Assembly (NCBI RefSeq): GCF_018687715.1
Contig: NC_056757.1
Coordinates: forward strand, 30,423,501 to 30,487,500
Reading direction: 5' to 3'
DNA from: Carya illinoinensis
Lineage: Eukaryota > Streptophyta > Magnoliopsida > Fagales > Juglandaceae
Length of the DNA stretch: 64,000 nt
Of the stretch, positions 38,601 through 50,400 are shown piece by piece. Numbering within the stretch: the first letter of the stretch is position 1; each line of letters starts with the position of its first letter. Made by a program: the position numbers and the translations under genes. The notes under the pieces are model-generated. The model searched no databases. It worked only from the letters and a program-made list of their open reading frames with translations, and had not been told where the DNA came from.

Positions 38601-40388
38601 AAGAAATCTATTGATGAAGAAACATGAGGTATAAATAATACGGAAAGTCTCAATCTCAACAAAGAGAAAACAATAGAGGAAGTTCAACATGGAGCCATCA
38701 GGAAAGATCATCAAAATTTAATACAAGATGTAACCAAACAGTGGAAATTTGTGAAAGATCATCCAGTGGAACAAATTTTGGAAGAACCTTCACAAGGTGT
38801 AAGTACTCGATCATCTCTTAGAAATATTTGCAATCATATTGCTTTTCTATCTCAAATTGAACCCAAAAATATTGATGACGCACTTCTTGATGAATTTTGG
38901 ATTCTAGCTATGCAAGAAGAGTTGAATCAATTTGAAAGAAATGATGTTTGGATACTTGTTTCTAGACCCAAAAATCATACTATTATTGGAACAAAATGGA
39001 TTTTTAGAAACAAGAAAGATGAGTCCGGAGTCATTACTAGAAATAAGGCTCGACTTGTAACCCAAGGTTTTAATCAAGAAGAATGAATCGATTATGATGA
39101 GACATATGCACCTGTCGCAAGATTAGAAGCTATTCGAATGCTACTTGCATATGCTTGTTATAAAGATTTCAAACTTTTTCAAATAGATGTTAAAAATGCT
39201 TTCTTAAATGGTTTTATAAATGAAGAGGTATATGTTGAGCAACCTCCAGGTTTTGAAAATCATATTTTTCCAAATCATGTTTTCAAACTCACAAAAGCAC
39301 TATATGGACTTAAACAAGCTCCTAGAGCTTGGTACGAGAGACTCAGTGGTTTCTTGATTGAAAAAGGTTTTTTAAGAGGAAAAATCGACATAACTCTTTT
39401 CATTAAATATGAAAATGATGATATTCTTTTGATTCAAATTTATATTGATGATATAATATTTGGTGCTACTAATGAAAATATGTGTCAAGTTTTTGCTAAG
39501 ACTATGCAGGAAGTGAGATGAGCATGATGAGAGAACTTACATTCTTTTTTGGATTGCAAATTAAGCAAGTAAAAAGTGGGACATTCATCAATCAATCAAA
39601 ATATATTAAGGAATTACTGAAGAAGTTTGGGATGGAAAATGCTAAGGAAATTGGAACACCAATGAGCCCATCAACTAAACTTGATAAAGATGAATCCGGT
39701 AAGCCAGTTGACTCGAAAATTTATCGAGGTATGATTGGTAGCTTATTATATTTAACAGCCAGTAGACCAGATATTATGTTTAGTGTGTGCTTATGTGCAC
39801 GCTTTCAATCATCTATAAAAGAATCACATTTAATTGCAGTTAAGCGCATTCTTAGATATCTTAGTGGTACAATTAACCTAGGGTTATGATACCCTAAGCA
39901 CACATCTTTCGATCTAATCAATTACACAGATGCAGATTATGCTGGCTGTAAAATAGATCGAAAAAGCACTAGTGGAGCATGTCATTTCTTAGGTCATGCA
40001 CTAGTTTCCTGGTTTAGTAAAAAACAAAATTCTGTTGCACTATCTACTGTTGAGGCAGAATATGTTGCTGCGGGTAGTTGTTGTGCTCAAGTTCTCTACA
40101 TGAAGCAACAACTTGAAGATTTTAAACTCATGTATAATCACATTCCAATCAAATGTGATAATACAAGTACTATAAATATTTCAAAGAACCCAATACAACA
40201 TTCTAGAACTAAGCATATTGAAATAAGGTATCATTTTCTTCGAGATCATGTGTAAAAAGGCGATATAATATTAGAGTTCACAAACACACGCGATAGTTAG
40301 CAGATATTTTCACAAAACTTTTACCAGAAGATAGATTATGTATGATCAGAAGAGAAATAGGTATGATGCATGCTATGAATATCTCTTA
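35617..40388 (+). pseudogene. Broken Copia gag-pol polyprotein gene
   Basis: Starts MANIAASFGEG at 35617. A gag domain runs to about 36.4 kb, then a zinc knuckle CYKCNKPGHIKPDF at about 36487, whose last Cys is replaced. Protease DSGCSRHMTG is near 37330, the pre-integrase motif WLWHRRLGHANME near 37720, and the integrase core contains MDLFGP, SDRGKKF and VVERKNRS. Reverse transcriptase has YIDD at 39441-39452, and RNase H has TDADYAGC and AEYVAAGS. In-frame stops lie at 35698, 37846, 38362, 38625, 39084, 39887 and 40253. The frame changes near 36117, 37250-37300, 38560 and 39510, and a one-base loss occurs near 40297. It cannot make a full polyprotein, but it could be mobilised in trans. Confidence 0.95.
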
Positions 40389-40437
40389 AAAGATAGACCA
40401 AAGTCAATAAAAATAGAGATAGATTTTTTAAATACTT

Positions 40438-40875
40438 TTACATAAACTTGAGATTCTTAGCCTCATGTTTGAGACGCTCATTCTCTTCATACAATATCAT
40501 GTCATTCTTATCCATAGGAACCGGCAAACGGAATGAAGAATCTAATAAAGATTTCAATTGTTTATTCTTCTGCCGAATGATTCATTCCCTTGTGTGAGAC
40601 TCTTGAACAATTCGTTGAAATACAACAATTTGTTCTTTGAGCTTTTCAACTTCGTAATTTTTGGCTTGTAGCCGTTGAGAAAAAGCAACAATAGAGGAAG
40701 AGTAGCGAGTCCCAAGATTCACCAAGTCATAAATAGCATCAGAATTTGACTTATTAGTCAGATTATTATTTTCTTGCTGCAACATGGCACCAATGGCAGC
40801 TGCAGAAAGGACAGGAGATTGAGATGCAGAATGCCTCATGGATGGATCTAGAGAAATGTTAGAAGAATGAGCCAT
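40438..40875 (-). CDS. Antisense coiled-coil ORF B inside Copia 3' region
   Basis: It reads opposite to gag-pol, between RNase H and the 3' LTR. From MAHSSNISLDPSM the frame runs about 97 codons to a TGA at 40584-40582 (EATHTRE-like end SHTRE). It then stays open in the same frame for 47 more codons to TAA at 40440-40438. The stop may therefore be a single C-to-T change at a CGA codon. The C-terminal half is heptad-like (RLQAKNYEVEKLKEQI, then YEENERLKHEAKNL). It resembles ORF A in order and spacing of motifs. The function is unknown. Confidence 0.5.
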
Positions 40876-41037
40876 TGAGAAAAGAATAGAAGGCTTAAAA
40901 CGAGAATGTTGAAGGAATGAAGATGACTTATAGAGATGAGATGAAAACTTGATGCGGATTGGATGAACTTCAGGACTGATTTTATAGAGATAGAATAAAG
41001 AATAAGACAAATTATTGTCTCTTCAAATCTTATTTAG

Positions 41038-41571
41038 TCAAAAGAAATACAAGATATGCTGGACACACATTGTCAAAAGTTTTCTTACTAAGCCAGCGAG
41101 ATTAACAGTAGATTGTCCATATTTTTCTAGTAAACTATGAACCTCTACTGTTATCTGCCGATGTTGACCTTGTATCTGGATCATTTCTTGTTCCAGCTCC
41201 TCTATTCGTGGTTGCAGATCATGAGCATACCAATCTGTAAATTTTTTCAACTTTTGGTTTTCTTGCTTTAGCCTTTTATTTTCACTATCCTTATTAGCAA
41301 GCTTCTGTCGTAATTCAGATATTTGCATGTTAAGATGATCAATCTCACTCACCCTAGCCATTAACCTCCGAAACATGATCGTAACAGATGCAGCATATTG
41401 ACTACTGAGCATTCTTGATTCTGCAATAATCTTAAAATCAGCCTTACTAGAAAAATGGTTCACTGCTCTTATCATGGTATTGACGGCCTCAGGAGAGAAG
41501 ATTGATGATTGATTCGTCAAGGATTCCTGATTCAAGTCTAGAACATTAGTGGAAGAGAATTGCTCAGCCAT
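41038..41571 (-). CDS. Antisense coiled-coil ORF A inside Copia 3' region
   Basis: An uninterrupted antisense frame starting MAEQFSSTNVLDLNQ, 177 residues. Its middle carries a strong heptad pattern (ISELRQKLANKDSENKRLKQ, then PRIEELEQEMIQIQ). The segment QYAASVTIMFRRLMARVSEI parallels RYSSSIVAFSQRLQAKNYEV of ORF B, suggesting the two arose by duplication. It is intact although gag-pol in the same element has many stops. No catalytic domain is seen. It may be a retrotransposon accessory protein or a captured host fragment. Confidence 0.5.
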   Translation of the reverse strand: MAEQFSSTNVLDLNQESLTNQSSIFSPEAVNTMIRAVNHFSSKADFKIIAESRMLSSQYAASVTIMFRRLMARVSEIDHLNMQISELRQKLANKDSENKRLKQENQKLKKFTDWYAHDLQPRIEELEQEMIQIQGQHRQITVEVHSLLEKYGQSTVNLAGLVRKLLTMCVQHILYFF

Positions 41572-41863
41572 TCTATCGTTGTGGTAAAACAAAACTCAGG
41601 TCAAGAAACAATTATTTTTTTGGCATCCGATAGATGAAAATGATCATTTTTTTATAGCAACTCAGAGCCTTCAATCACGTTTGTTAACAACATCAGGCGA
41701 TTGTTTAAATCTCTAGCTGCACTAAATTCATAGAGTTAGGCCTCGAGACTTTGCAGCATTTGTCAGGTCACGGACGGCTCCTTTTTCAACTATCTACAGT
41801 GACTATTAAACGCATCATTTTCTTCAGTCCATTTACTTGCTGCCGATCCTTTTTAATGATGCC

Positions 41864-42047
41864 AAAAGGGGGAGAAGTTTTAGACTAGAACATTAACATT
41901 GTTTAAATTGCTAAACTTGTTATATATGCTTTGAATTATATTTATACTTTTGCTTGAAAAACTAATGCATATTTTCAGGGGGAGCTTAAGTATTAATACA
42001 GGTTTCAAGTTCTATCAAGTATTTGTCATCATCAAAAAGGGGGAGAT
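41864..42047 (+). promoter_or_regulatory. Copia polypurine tract array
   Basis: Three purine units precede the 3' LTR: AAAAGGGGGAGAAG (41864-41877), CAGGGGGAG (41976-41984) and AAAAAGGGGGAGA (42034-42046). The last one directly abuts the LTR and is the probable priming tract. Repeated units are characteristic of Sireviruses. Confidence 0.75.
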
Positions 42048-43447
42048 TGTTGAATCCAAGGTTTCAAGTTTCATGTGATTATAAATCTACACATGGATTT
42101 TGATGATAACAAATGAATTCAAAGAATAAAGAATTTTCAAGTTTAAGTTGTTCACACAATGGAATCAAGCACATCAAAGAACCAAGCATGAGCAAGAAGG
42201 AAACAAGTTCACATTAAAGTCATAGAGTAATGTTGTAAATCTCTTAAAATTTGAAATTAGGATTAATGCTCAAAATTAATATTTTATCATAAAGCATTAA
42301 AATACATTTTCCACATGTGCATGAATATTTTTGAAAATTAAATTTAAAAATTTTGAAAGATGATTGATTGTCATCTTTTGCATGTGCATGGCTTGATTAA
42401 AGGGTTGAACATTGAAAATATTAAAGATGATTGATTGTCATCTTTCACATGTGCGTGTTTTATTTGAATATTTTCAAAAGTGATTGATGCTTTTTTAGAC
42501 TTATATAAAAGGTAAATGATTTTGTTTGAAAATTTTGAAAAGTAAAGTGTGCTCATTTTGTCATATACAAAAAGTAAAAGATTAGGTTTGAATTTTTTGA
42601 AAAGGAAAGTGTGCTCCTTTTGTCATATGCAAAAAGTAAAAGATTAGGTTTGAATTTTTTGAAAAAGAAAGCGTGTTCATTTTGTCATATGCCAAAAGTA
42701 AAAGATTAGGTTTGATTTTTTTAAAAAGTGAATGATGTTGTCTTTGACAATTGAAAAAGAAGAACCTTTTATTTGAATTTTTTGAAAAAGAATGATGTTG
42801 TCTTTGACATGTGAATCTTTTTAAATTTGAATAAGAAGACTCATATGTCTATAAATAGATCATTTGAGAGTTTCACATTGACAACACCAAGAGCATACAA
42901 CATTCATTCAAAGTTTTCATTCTCTCTTCTCTAAGCATTGAGCCTTAATCCTTGTTCATTTTGAGAGATATAGTTTGTGCTGTATTATTCTTATTTCACT
43001 CATTGAGGAGTGTTTTTCTGATAACCTACCCACTATCAGCTTTTGTATCAGAAAAAGGGTGTGTATAACCCTTGTGTGTGGAGAAAGTATTCTACACGGG
43101 GAATAGTTGAATCACTACGTGTAAGGTGATTGCAAGTGTAGAGGGTTTTCTACACGGATCCTTTGTAGCGGTGTTGTTCAAAGGTGTAATAGGTTTCTAT
43201 CTCCACCTGAAGGAGGTTGAATAGTAAATTTGAGAATCCTCAAGGGGTAGCTTGAGGCGAGGACGTAAGCAGTGGGGCCGAACCTCGTTAACATACTGAG
43301 TTTGCTTTTCTCTTACCCTTACTCTTTATATTTATTGTTATTTCATATTTTGTTTATATTTTATATTATATATTTGATTTATAATTGTTATTTTTTTTTA
43401 ATACAACTCAATTCACCATCTCTCTTATGTTAGTCATTTGGGCAACA
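42048..43447 (+). repeat. Copia 3' LTR
   Basis: 1400 bp, matching 33966-35367 closely and keeping the same internal tandem units. It ends GGCAACA, followed by the TAGGG target duplication. Confidence 0.95.
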
Positions 43448-46190
43448 TAGGGGAGTTGTCGAGTGGTAAAGGCCCAAGCTGTGAGTCACCGCTCCATGGT
43501 GTGGGGCTCGGTGGTCTGAGTTTCCTGACCGTGTGGTTCCATTCCATGGAGAGGGGCTGCCTCTGACCAGGGTGACCGAGGAAGAATCCGAGAGCAGTCG
43601 TGCTGCTGGGTCAGGGGGATGAGGAGGTGCCGAGCTGGTGGAGTCGGCAAGCTCCATGTTGTGTGCACGGCATTGTGCAGTTGGATGCACTATTGTTGCC
43701 CACCGCGAGCCAGCCTCTGGTGTCGGGGACATCACAGGTGTAGCTAGACAATGTCGACGAACCACAAGAATCACTGCAAGTGTCCCCTCTGACTGCAACA
43801 TGACTGGGCTGTGCCATGGCCAACGAACTCGGTGGACGTGCTCACGCAGGATCACTTCTAGGTGGAGGGGGCGGTCGGCAAGGTGCTGGTGGAGGCAGAC
43901 AACATCGTCGACAGACGTGGCGGACGCTGGTGTCCAGTCGTGCGGTGATCTCCCGCGCTCTCGGGTGTGGTGTGCGAGAACACTATTAACGTGTTGGGAC
44001 CTCGGTCAAGCCTCCAAACACTAAGAGTTTGATCCTCTCCTTGTTGCTCCTCTAGTGATCGATATGACTCATTTGCTTGGTGTAGATCACAAGTAGTCCA
44101 AAGGGAGTTTGGGTGAGATGAGATTAGGGTTCAATGGTGGAAAGTATAGATGGTGTTTGAATTAGGTGATCACGAGTTGGGTGATGATGGTGCACGGCTA
44201 AGTGACCCTTGGGATGCTAGGCACCACTTGTGTGCTAAGGTTGGATGATGGGCAAAAATAGGATCTAGGGTTTCGGCCAAGTCAATGAGGCTATGGCCAA
44301 ATGGTGTATTGTGAGATCTAGGGTTTTGTGGCTTGTTTGGTTATGGGAATTGGGAGGTGGCGTGTAGGGCTTGATGTGAGGCTAGGGTTTTGTGGTTTGA
44401 GACAATTGAAGGTGGCGTGTATGGTAAAGGATAGGGTTGGCCGAATTGCTTGTTTGGGAGATCAGAATCTTCAAAAAATTTCAAGGAAATCTTATAAACA
44501 TGTGAGAAAACACATGAACATAGGAGATCTAGCAAACCACAGCACAAACCGAAATCCCAATGAAGGATTCGGCCTCTTCACTCCTATTAATCCACAAATC
44601 TCCAACAAAAGCACAAAGAGAGAAAATAAAAGAACAAATGAACCAAACAATCTTTGATTCACAAATTGTACAAAGAATTGAATGGAAACATCAAATATAT
44701 TAAAAGATAAATCGAATCACACATATTCACAAATTGCAAGGTGTGATTCTCTCATTGGGAATTCATGAATTGCACTCCAAAAGAACCCAAGTGCATGAAG
44801 CATCGAAAATGATAAACTCCAAGCCTCAATGGCCGGACACTCAATGTTCAAAATGCTAAAAGATCTTGATGAAATGTCTAAGGGTCCTATTTATAGAATT
44901 TACAAAGTGAAAACCCCTAAAAGGTCACTAGGTAAATTAAAATAAATAAATAAAGCAAATGAAATAATAATTAACAAGTCTTTAAATAAAATAAATAAAA
45001 ATAATAAAATGGATAAATTAACCATGGTGGTCGTGACATGCAAGGCCCATGGTGGGCTATGGTGGTGCATGGCTCACGGTTAGGCTAATCATGGTTCGGT
45101 CTGCAGCTCGCTGCATGACATGGCACGGTGCTATGCGTTGGTCAGGTGGTGGGCACGACATGGCACTGTGCATGGCCTGCTGATGGTCGACATGGCGCTG
45201 TGCCAAGCCAAGGCCTGATGGTGGGCACAGGGTGATATCTTGCTGTTGTTGTGGTGTCTAGTCAAGTGGCTTAGGCGATGGTCCTGCATGGCCCAGGTTG
45301 GTGGCCTGGGCGATGAGTATGCATGACCCAAGCTGATGGTCTGGGCTATGGGGCTGGAGTCGTGCGCTGGTTGACATGCCTGGTGGGCATACCACTAGCC
45401 TCGACTGCAAGGCACGGGCTGGAGTCTTGCGCTAGATGGCGTGCCTATGAGGGCACGCCACTAGCCTTGCCTGTAAGGCAAAGGCTGGCACCGTGTGCTA
45501 GATGGTGTGCCTGTGAAGGCACGTCACTAGCCTCGCTAAGTGGTGCTAGGGCACGCATGTGCACGCTCAAGGGCATGCGCAAGCCTGCACACATGGTCTA
45601 CATGCAGCCAATAGCCCCCATGGTTGCCCACTACATGTCATGGTCTGAATCAAACCATGCAAGCAGGCTAGCCATGTGACTGTCCTGACCCTCCATAAGT
45701 CGTGTCGAGGTATGGTTCCGGACAATTCTCCTGAGGGTTGTGACATAATGGCTCTCATCAAGGGAGCCGTGGTCACGAAGGTAGAAATGTGCTGTGAGGC
45801 TCGGGTATACCCTGGCTTGCTTCCGAACGCTGTGCATACATGCCGAACATGCATGCACAATGGACATGCATGCATGCATGCCTGTCCAACGTGTATGGTA
45901 CTGTGCTCAACATTGTGCACATAAAACATCTCGTGCGTTATCTGCCCACTAGCAACTCAGAAGTGTAAGTGTTCAGGCTGTGTGATCTTTTTGTGTGATG
46001 GAGTTATTCAAGTGTATGGGTGAAAAAGATATACTATCCGCCCATTTTTATAAACATAAAAGTTAAAAAATTAAAAGTACTCATCTAGAAGGGTGTTGTT
46101 CGCTCGTCTGGTAATTATCCATCGTGCTCGTAAATCATCATTCTCCCACCTTCAACTTAGAAGGTGTTCAGATCCTACAGACGGCGCCAA
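43448..46190. other. Outer-element internal DNA, right part, with primer-binding site
   Basis: Continuation of the old LTR element after the Copia insertion. On the minus strand the primer-binding site TTGGCGCCGTCTG abuts the LTR at 46190. The region 45365-45545 has two to three imperfect repeats of about 65 bp (GTGCCT...GGCAC...CACTAGCC). Open frames at 43430-43855 and 45323-45929 give compositionally biased peptides without retroviral motifs. No gene supported. Confidence 0.6.
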
Positions 46191-46307
46191 TGTTGACGTT
46201 ATAAAAATTGCTCAACAGGCCAAATGGAGAGAAATAGTCATTCCTGGCCCACTGGCGCGATTCGGGCATCTATCAGTGTTGTTTGGGGCTCCTGTTGGTG
46301 TTTTGAC
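46191..46307 (-). repeat. Right outer LTR, first part (split by hAT)
   Basis: 117 bp matching the start of 31483-32091. It ends in GTTTTGAC, the left copy of the hAT target duplication. The remainder of the LTR resumes at 57832. Confidence 0.85.
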
Positions 46308-47069
46308 TAGGGGTGTGCAAAATTCCAAAAACCTCTGATTCCGGCTGATTTCCACTCCGACGTAATCGGAGGCTTCAAAAGTCGGAGTCAGAATCGGAGC
46401 AGTTCTGACTTCGTACGGAAGTCGGAGTCAGAATCGGTAAACCACTGGTTTTGAATTCTGACTTAAAAAAAAAAAAAAACAAACCCATAGATGCAAAAAG
46501 ACGCCGTTTTGCATCTAGATTTTGTCTACCGATTAACTGGAACGGTGTCGTTCCATTTAAATGGGAACGACATCGTTTGAATCACGGCTAAATAGCATCC
46601 GCGAGGGCCATTCTTCCTCACTCGATCATCTCTCCCCTCACTGCTCACTATCCTCAGCACTCAACCTCTCAGACTCATCTCGCCGCACGACGCCATAGCC
46701 CCCCACCAACCATAGTCCGTCGTAGATTGGTAGAGGTTGCTGTCGCCGCAGTGCCAAATTACAACCAAAAGTTTCCAATCTGTAAATTTAAATTTTGCAT
46801 TGTGTATTTACTCCAAATTTTTTATATTATTTATTTGATAATTGAAAATTGGATTGTCTATTATTAGTCATTTTTTATTGTTTTGTTTTCTACGTTGGCC
46901 GTGAATGTAGTGAGGATCCGTTTGTGATTTTCAACCGTTATTTGTTTGTAACTTTGGACTTTGAAGGCTACGCGTTTGTGGAAATGTCACAAAGAAAAAA
47001 AACTACGATGATATTATTGACATGGAATTCATGGGAGGGTATTATTGACATGGAATTCATTTGGGGGGG

Positions 47070-47184
<115 letters not shown>

Positions 47185-47402
47185 CCGGAAAACTTCACGA
47201 AAAATAATATGGGAGGGTATATTAACTAAAAGGTTGATTTCAAGCAAAACATGGAGAAAGATCAGTCAGAGAAACAATTTTTTTTTTTTTTTTATAAGTA
47301 GTCAGAGAAACAAATTGCATAAAGATACATAACAATGTCAACCTATGCTAAAAAATATTGAAAAGACTTAGATTTTAAAAAGTGTGAGTGTGAGAATACT
47401 AC

Positions 47403-50400
47403 CTCAACCTCCATTTGAAGGTTCTTTTGTTCTAAATACAAGTCAACAGATTTAATGGCATTCTTGATGCCTCCAGCTATTGATATATGATTATCTTTTA
47501 TCAAGACCTTATCGAATAAACCCATTCTATGGTTCTACCCTCCTCCAATAAGTACCTATAAACAGGGAATTTTATAAGATCAACCAAAATAATTTTACAC
47601 AAATTAAAGGAGAATTGTAACCATTATGTAAAAATAGGAAGTGATTAATACCGCCCACTTATCTACCAAACGTAAACCTAGAGCAGTTTTCCTTGTCTCT
47701 AATATACATGCAGGGCATGTAGCATCTGCCATTTTCTGTAGAAAATGAGAACATCATCACAAATATGCCCTACACTTAGCCCATATCTGTCAGAGATTAT
47801 ACTATTAAGCATATAGCTCAGTGTAGTGGGCATGAAATCACTACAGTTTATTGACAATCTAATGTGGATTTTGTAAACCAAACTTGTGACAAACATTATA
47901 GACGAAGTAAGATGAAACAGCAAGAAGGATATAGAGAGAACCAAGTAATTTTTCTCTAAATAAAAATGGTATCCCTTCCCAACTGAAATCCCTATACCTT
48001 CATAAAAGTTGAACAATGCCCCCCCCCCCCCCCAAACACAAAAAAAAAATGCACGTCGGCTTTTACTTTTTATGGGAAAGGTACTACCTGCCAGAAAATG
48101 CAGGCAGTTCCCTAAGTTCCCAAGCCATCATGATTCAAATAAAAATTCAGACATTCTGATATGGAATTTATTTTTAGCATGAAAAAAATGTGGTTAAAGT
48201 TTCATAGCAACATCTTTCTTGATTTCATTAAAAAAAAAATTACAAGTAGAAAAACGCCTTTGTTAAGGTTGCTATTCCACTCATCCTCTGCATAAAGTTT
48301 AGTCCTACCCTTTTAGCTACAACGATGTTGTGTGCCCATCCTGCGCATGAAGTGGTAGGGATTAGAAACATCCCTTGATGAAATTCTAAAATGCTACTGA
48401 CAATTCTTTTTTCTTGGCTTACCAAAAACTTTTCCAAACTCAAGTTGTAACAGCCCGCTAGAAATTCAATTGTGAAATTTCTATTAACTTTAGGAACCTC
48501 GTGAAGATCCCATAAGTTTTCACGAATCCATTAATCGTATAGGTTTTTGTCTAACTACATAGTTAGTGTTATTATTTACTATGGTATCAAAAGTGTATTT
48601 TTGATTATTGGAGATAATTAGAAGTGTCAAAATGTATTATGGTTTGTGCCATTAGACTCGGAGGGTTATTTAAGGTCTTATGGCGCAAAAATATTTTTTC
48701 ATATTTTCGGATAAAACGTCTGTTCAAAACTGTAGATATTATTGGATAAAAATATCTTAAGCTAATTTTGTGGATATTATTGGATAAAAATATTTTAAAC
48801 TAATTTCGTGGATATTATTAGGTAAAAATATCTTGAATTGATTTTTATAGATATTATTAGGTAAGAGAGTCTTACACTTAACTCTCACTTCGGGTAAGAG
48901 AGTCATACACTTAACTCTCACTCCAGCCTCATCTCTTCTATATCTCATCCATAAGTATCTCCGGCCACCCCTCCCCATAAAATTATCTTCATTTATACTT
49001 TCCATTAAAAAAATATCAAACACTCTCTCAGACAGCTTTTAGAAGTTCTTTTGCACGCCCATTTCGAAGTTTTTGTAAGTATTTTATCATAAAGTCTCAT
49101 TCATATAAGTTGTTCCTTTTTTAGTCTAGTTTACGTGGATATCTTATTTGTCCCATTTGAAGATCATTTGGTTAGTCAAATATTATGTAAACTATAGAAA
49201 GGTCATTCTGGAAGATAAACTGGAGAATATGTTATAGTTTGGAGTTTTTGACCAAGCTAATGGATAGATATTGGTCCGAAATTTTTATGGAGTATTGTTA
49301 ACATGTATATATGACTATTGGTTGAGGATTTTTACATGATTAAAGATTTTGATGAAAGATTTTCTTAGATTTAGAAACTTAGAAACTGGAAGAGGAAAAA
49401 CAGTTTCTGTTTTGAGAAAGTTTAACTCTTTGGTGGTCTAAACCTATTCCAATGACTTTGATAATTTTATTGGAAGATCATAAGCATCTTATATACATGT
49501 TATATTATTATTTTGAAGATATTTGATGTTAGTTTCAAAGATATGAAATTTTATGCAAAGAGATATTCAGATAAGCTAAAGTGTGGATGTTCTTGGCTAA
49601 ATTTATGTTTTGCTTAATTTTTAACCATGTGATCTTGAATTATAAGCTTATATATATTTTAAGATATCTTTTTAAACCATGTGATGGTTTGGTTTGAAGA
49701 TCACATCTTTATAAGTCATAGATCAAAAAGTTAATCAAAACAAGTTAGAAATAAAAATCAATGGAAATAGCATATGAGAATTTCGACCCTATGGAGTTTT
49801 AATAGTTGTGATTAGCTTTAAATTTTTCTAAATTGATATTTGAGTTGAGGATAAAATTTACATGAGGCATGTAAATTTTGGTGACTTTTGGAATTAATAT
49901 GCAAAATCCTTAAGTTATGGGTAAAACGGTCATTTTTCTACATGTAGAGAGCAAAATGGAAATTTTACTCTTTAAGTTAGTATTTTCCATATTTCAAGTT
50001 ATTAGTGATTTAGTGCTAACTTTTAGAATCACTAATTACAGTTCCTCGTGATCGCGCTTGAGGTTTTATAAGAAACGCGGAGATCGAGGTAAGTTAGCTT
50101 TTAACTTACTAGCAGTCTACTGTGTATGTGTGCTAAGTAAAGGAACTACAATGTATGTATGTGTGTTATCATATATGTCATGACATACCAAGTTATCACG
50201 TAATTGTCTATTATACAGAATTTATTCTGTCATCAATTTTTATTTGTTACATAATATATTCTGTCATGTATTACTGTACCTTACAAGTACGCCATGCTAA
50301 GTATGCCATCTATTACATGTATGTCAAGTCATGTAATATTCACTGTTGCAAGTATGTCATGTTAAATATGTTGTCTATTATATGTTATGCCATGTTATGA

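Larger units (their letters stand above)
33966..43447 (+). mobile_element. Copia LTR retrotransposon, Sirevirus-like
   Basis: Length 9482 bp. LTRs are 33966-35367 and 42048-43447, starting TGTTGAA and ending GGCAACA. Both outer flanks read TAGGG (33961-33965 and 43448-43452), a perfect 5-bp target duplication. The primer-binding site TGGTATCGGAGC (35370-35381) differs by one base from the initiator-Met tRNA type. Domain order gag, protease, integrase, reverse transcriptase, RNase H is that of Copia. Three polypurine units near the 3' end and LTRs of 1.4 kb point to the Sirevirus (SIRE/Maximus) lineage. LTR divergence is about 2-3% over the first 500 bases by eye, so it is fairly young, yet its coding region is broken. 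Confidence 0.95.

Noticed and set aside
43430..43855. 141-codon minus-strand ORF rich in Pro, His and Ser
   Set aside because: It begins inside the outer element and runs into the Copia LTR end; there is no gag or pol motif, and similar-sized frames exist on the other strand.
48757..49023. ORF containing DEAGVRVK, also mirrored at 56056-56238
   Set aside because: Both are equivalent positions of the inverted LTR-like arms; frames are short, diverge by frameshift and lack any family signature.
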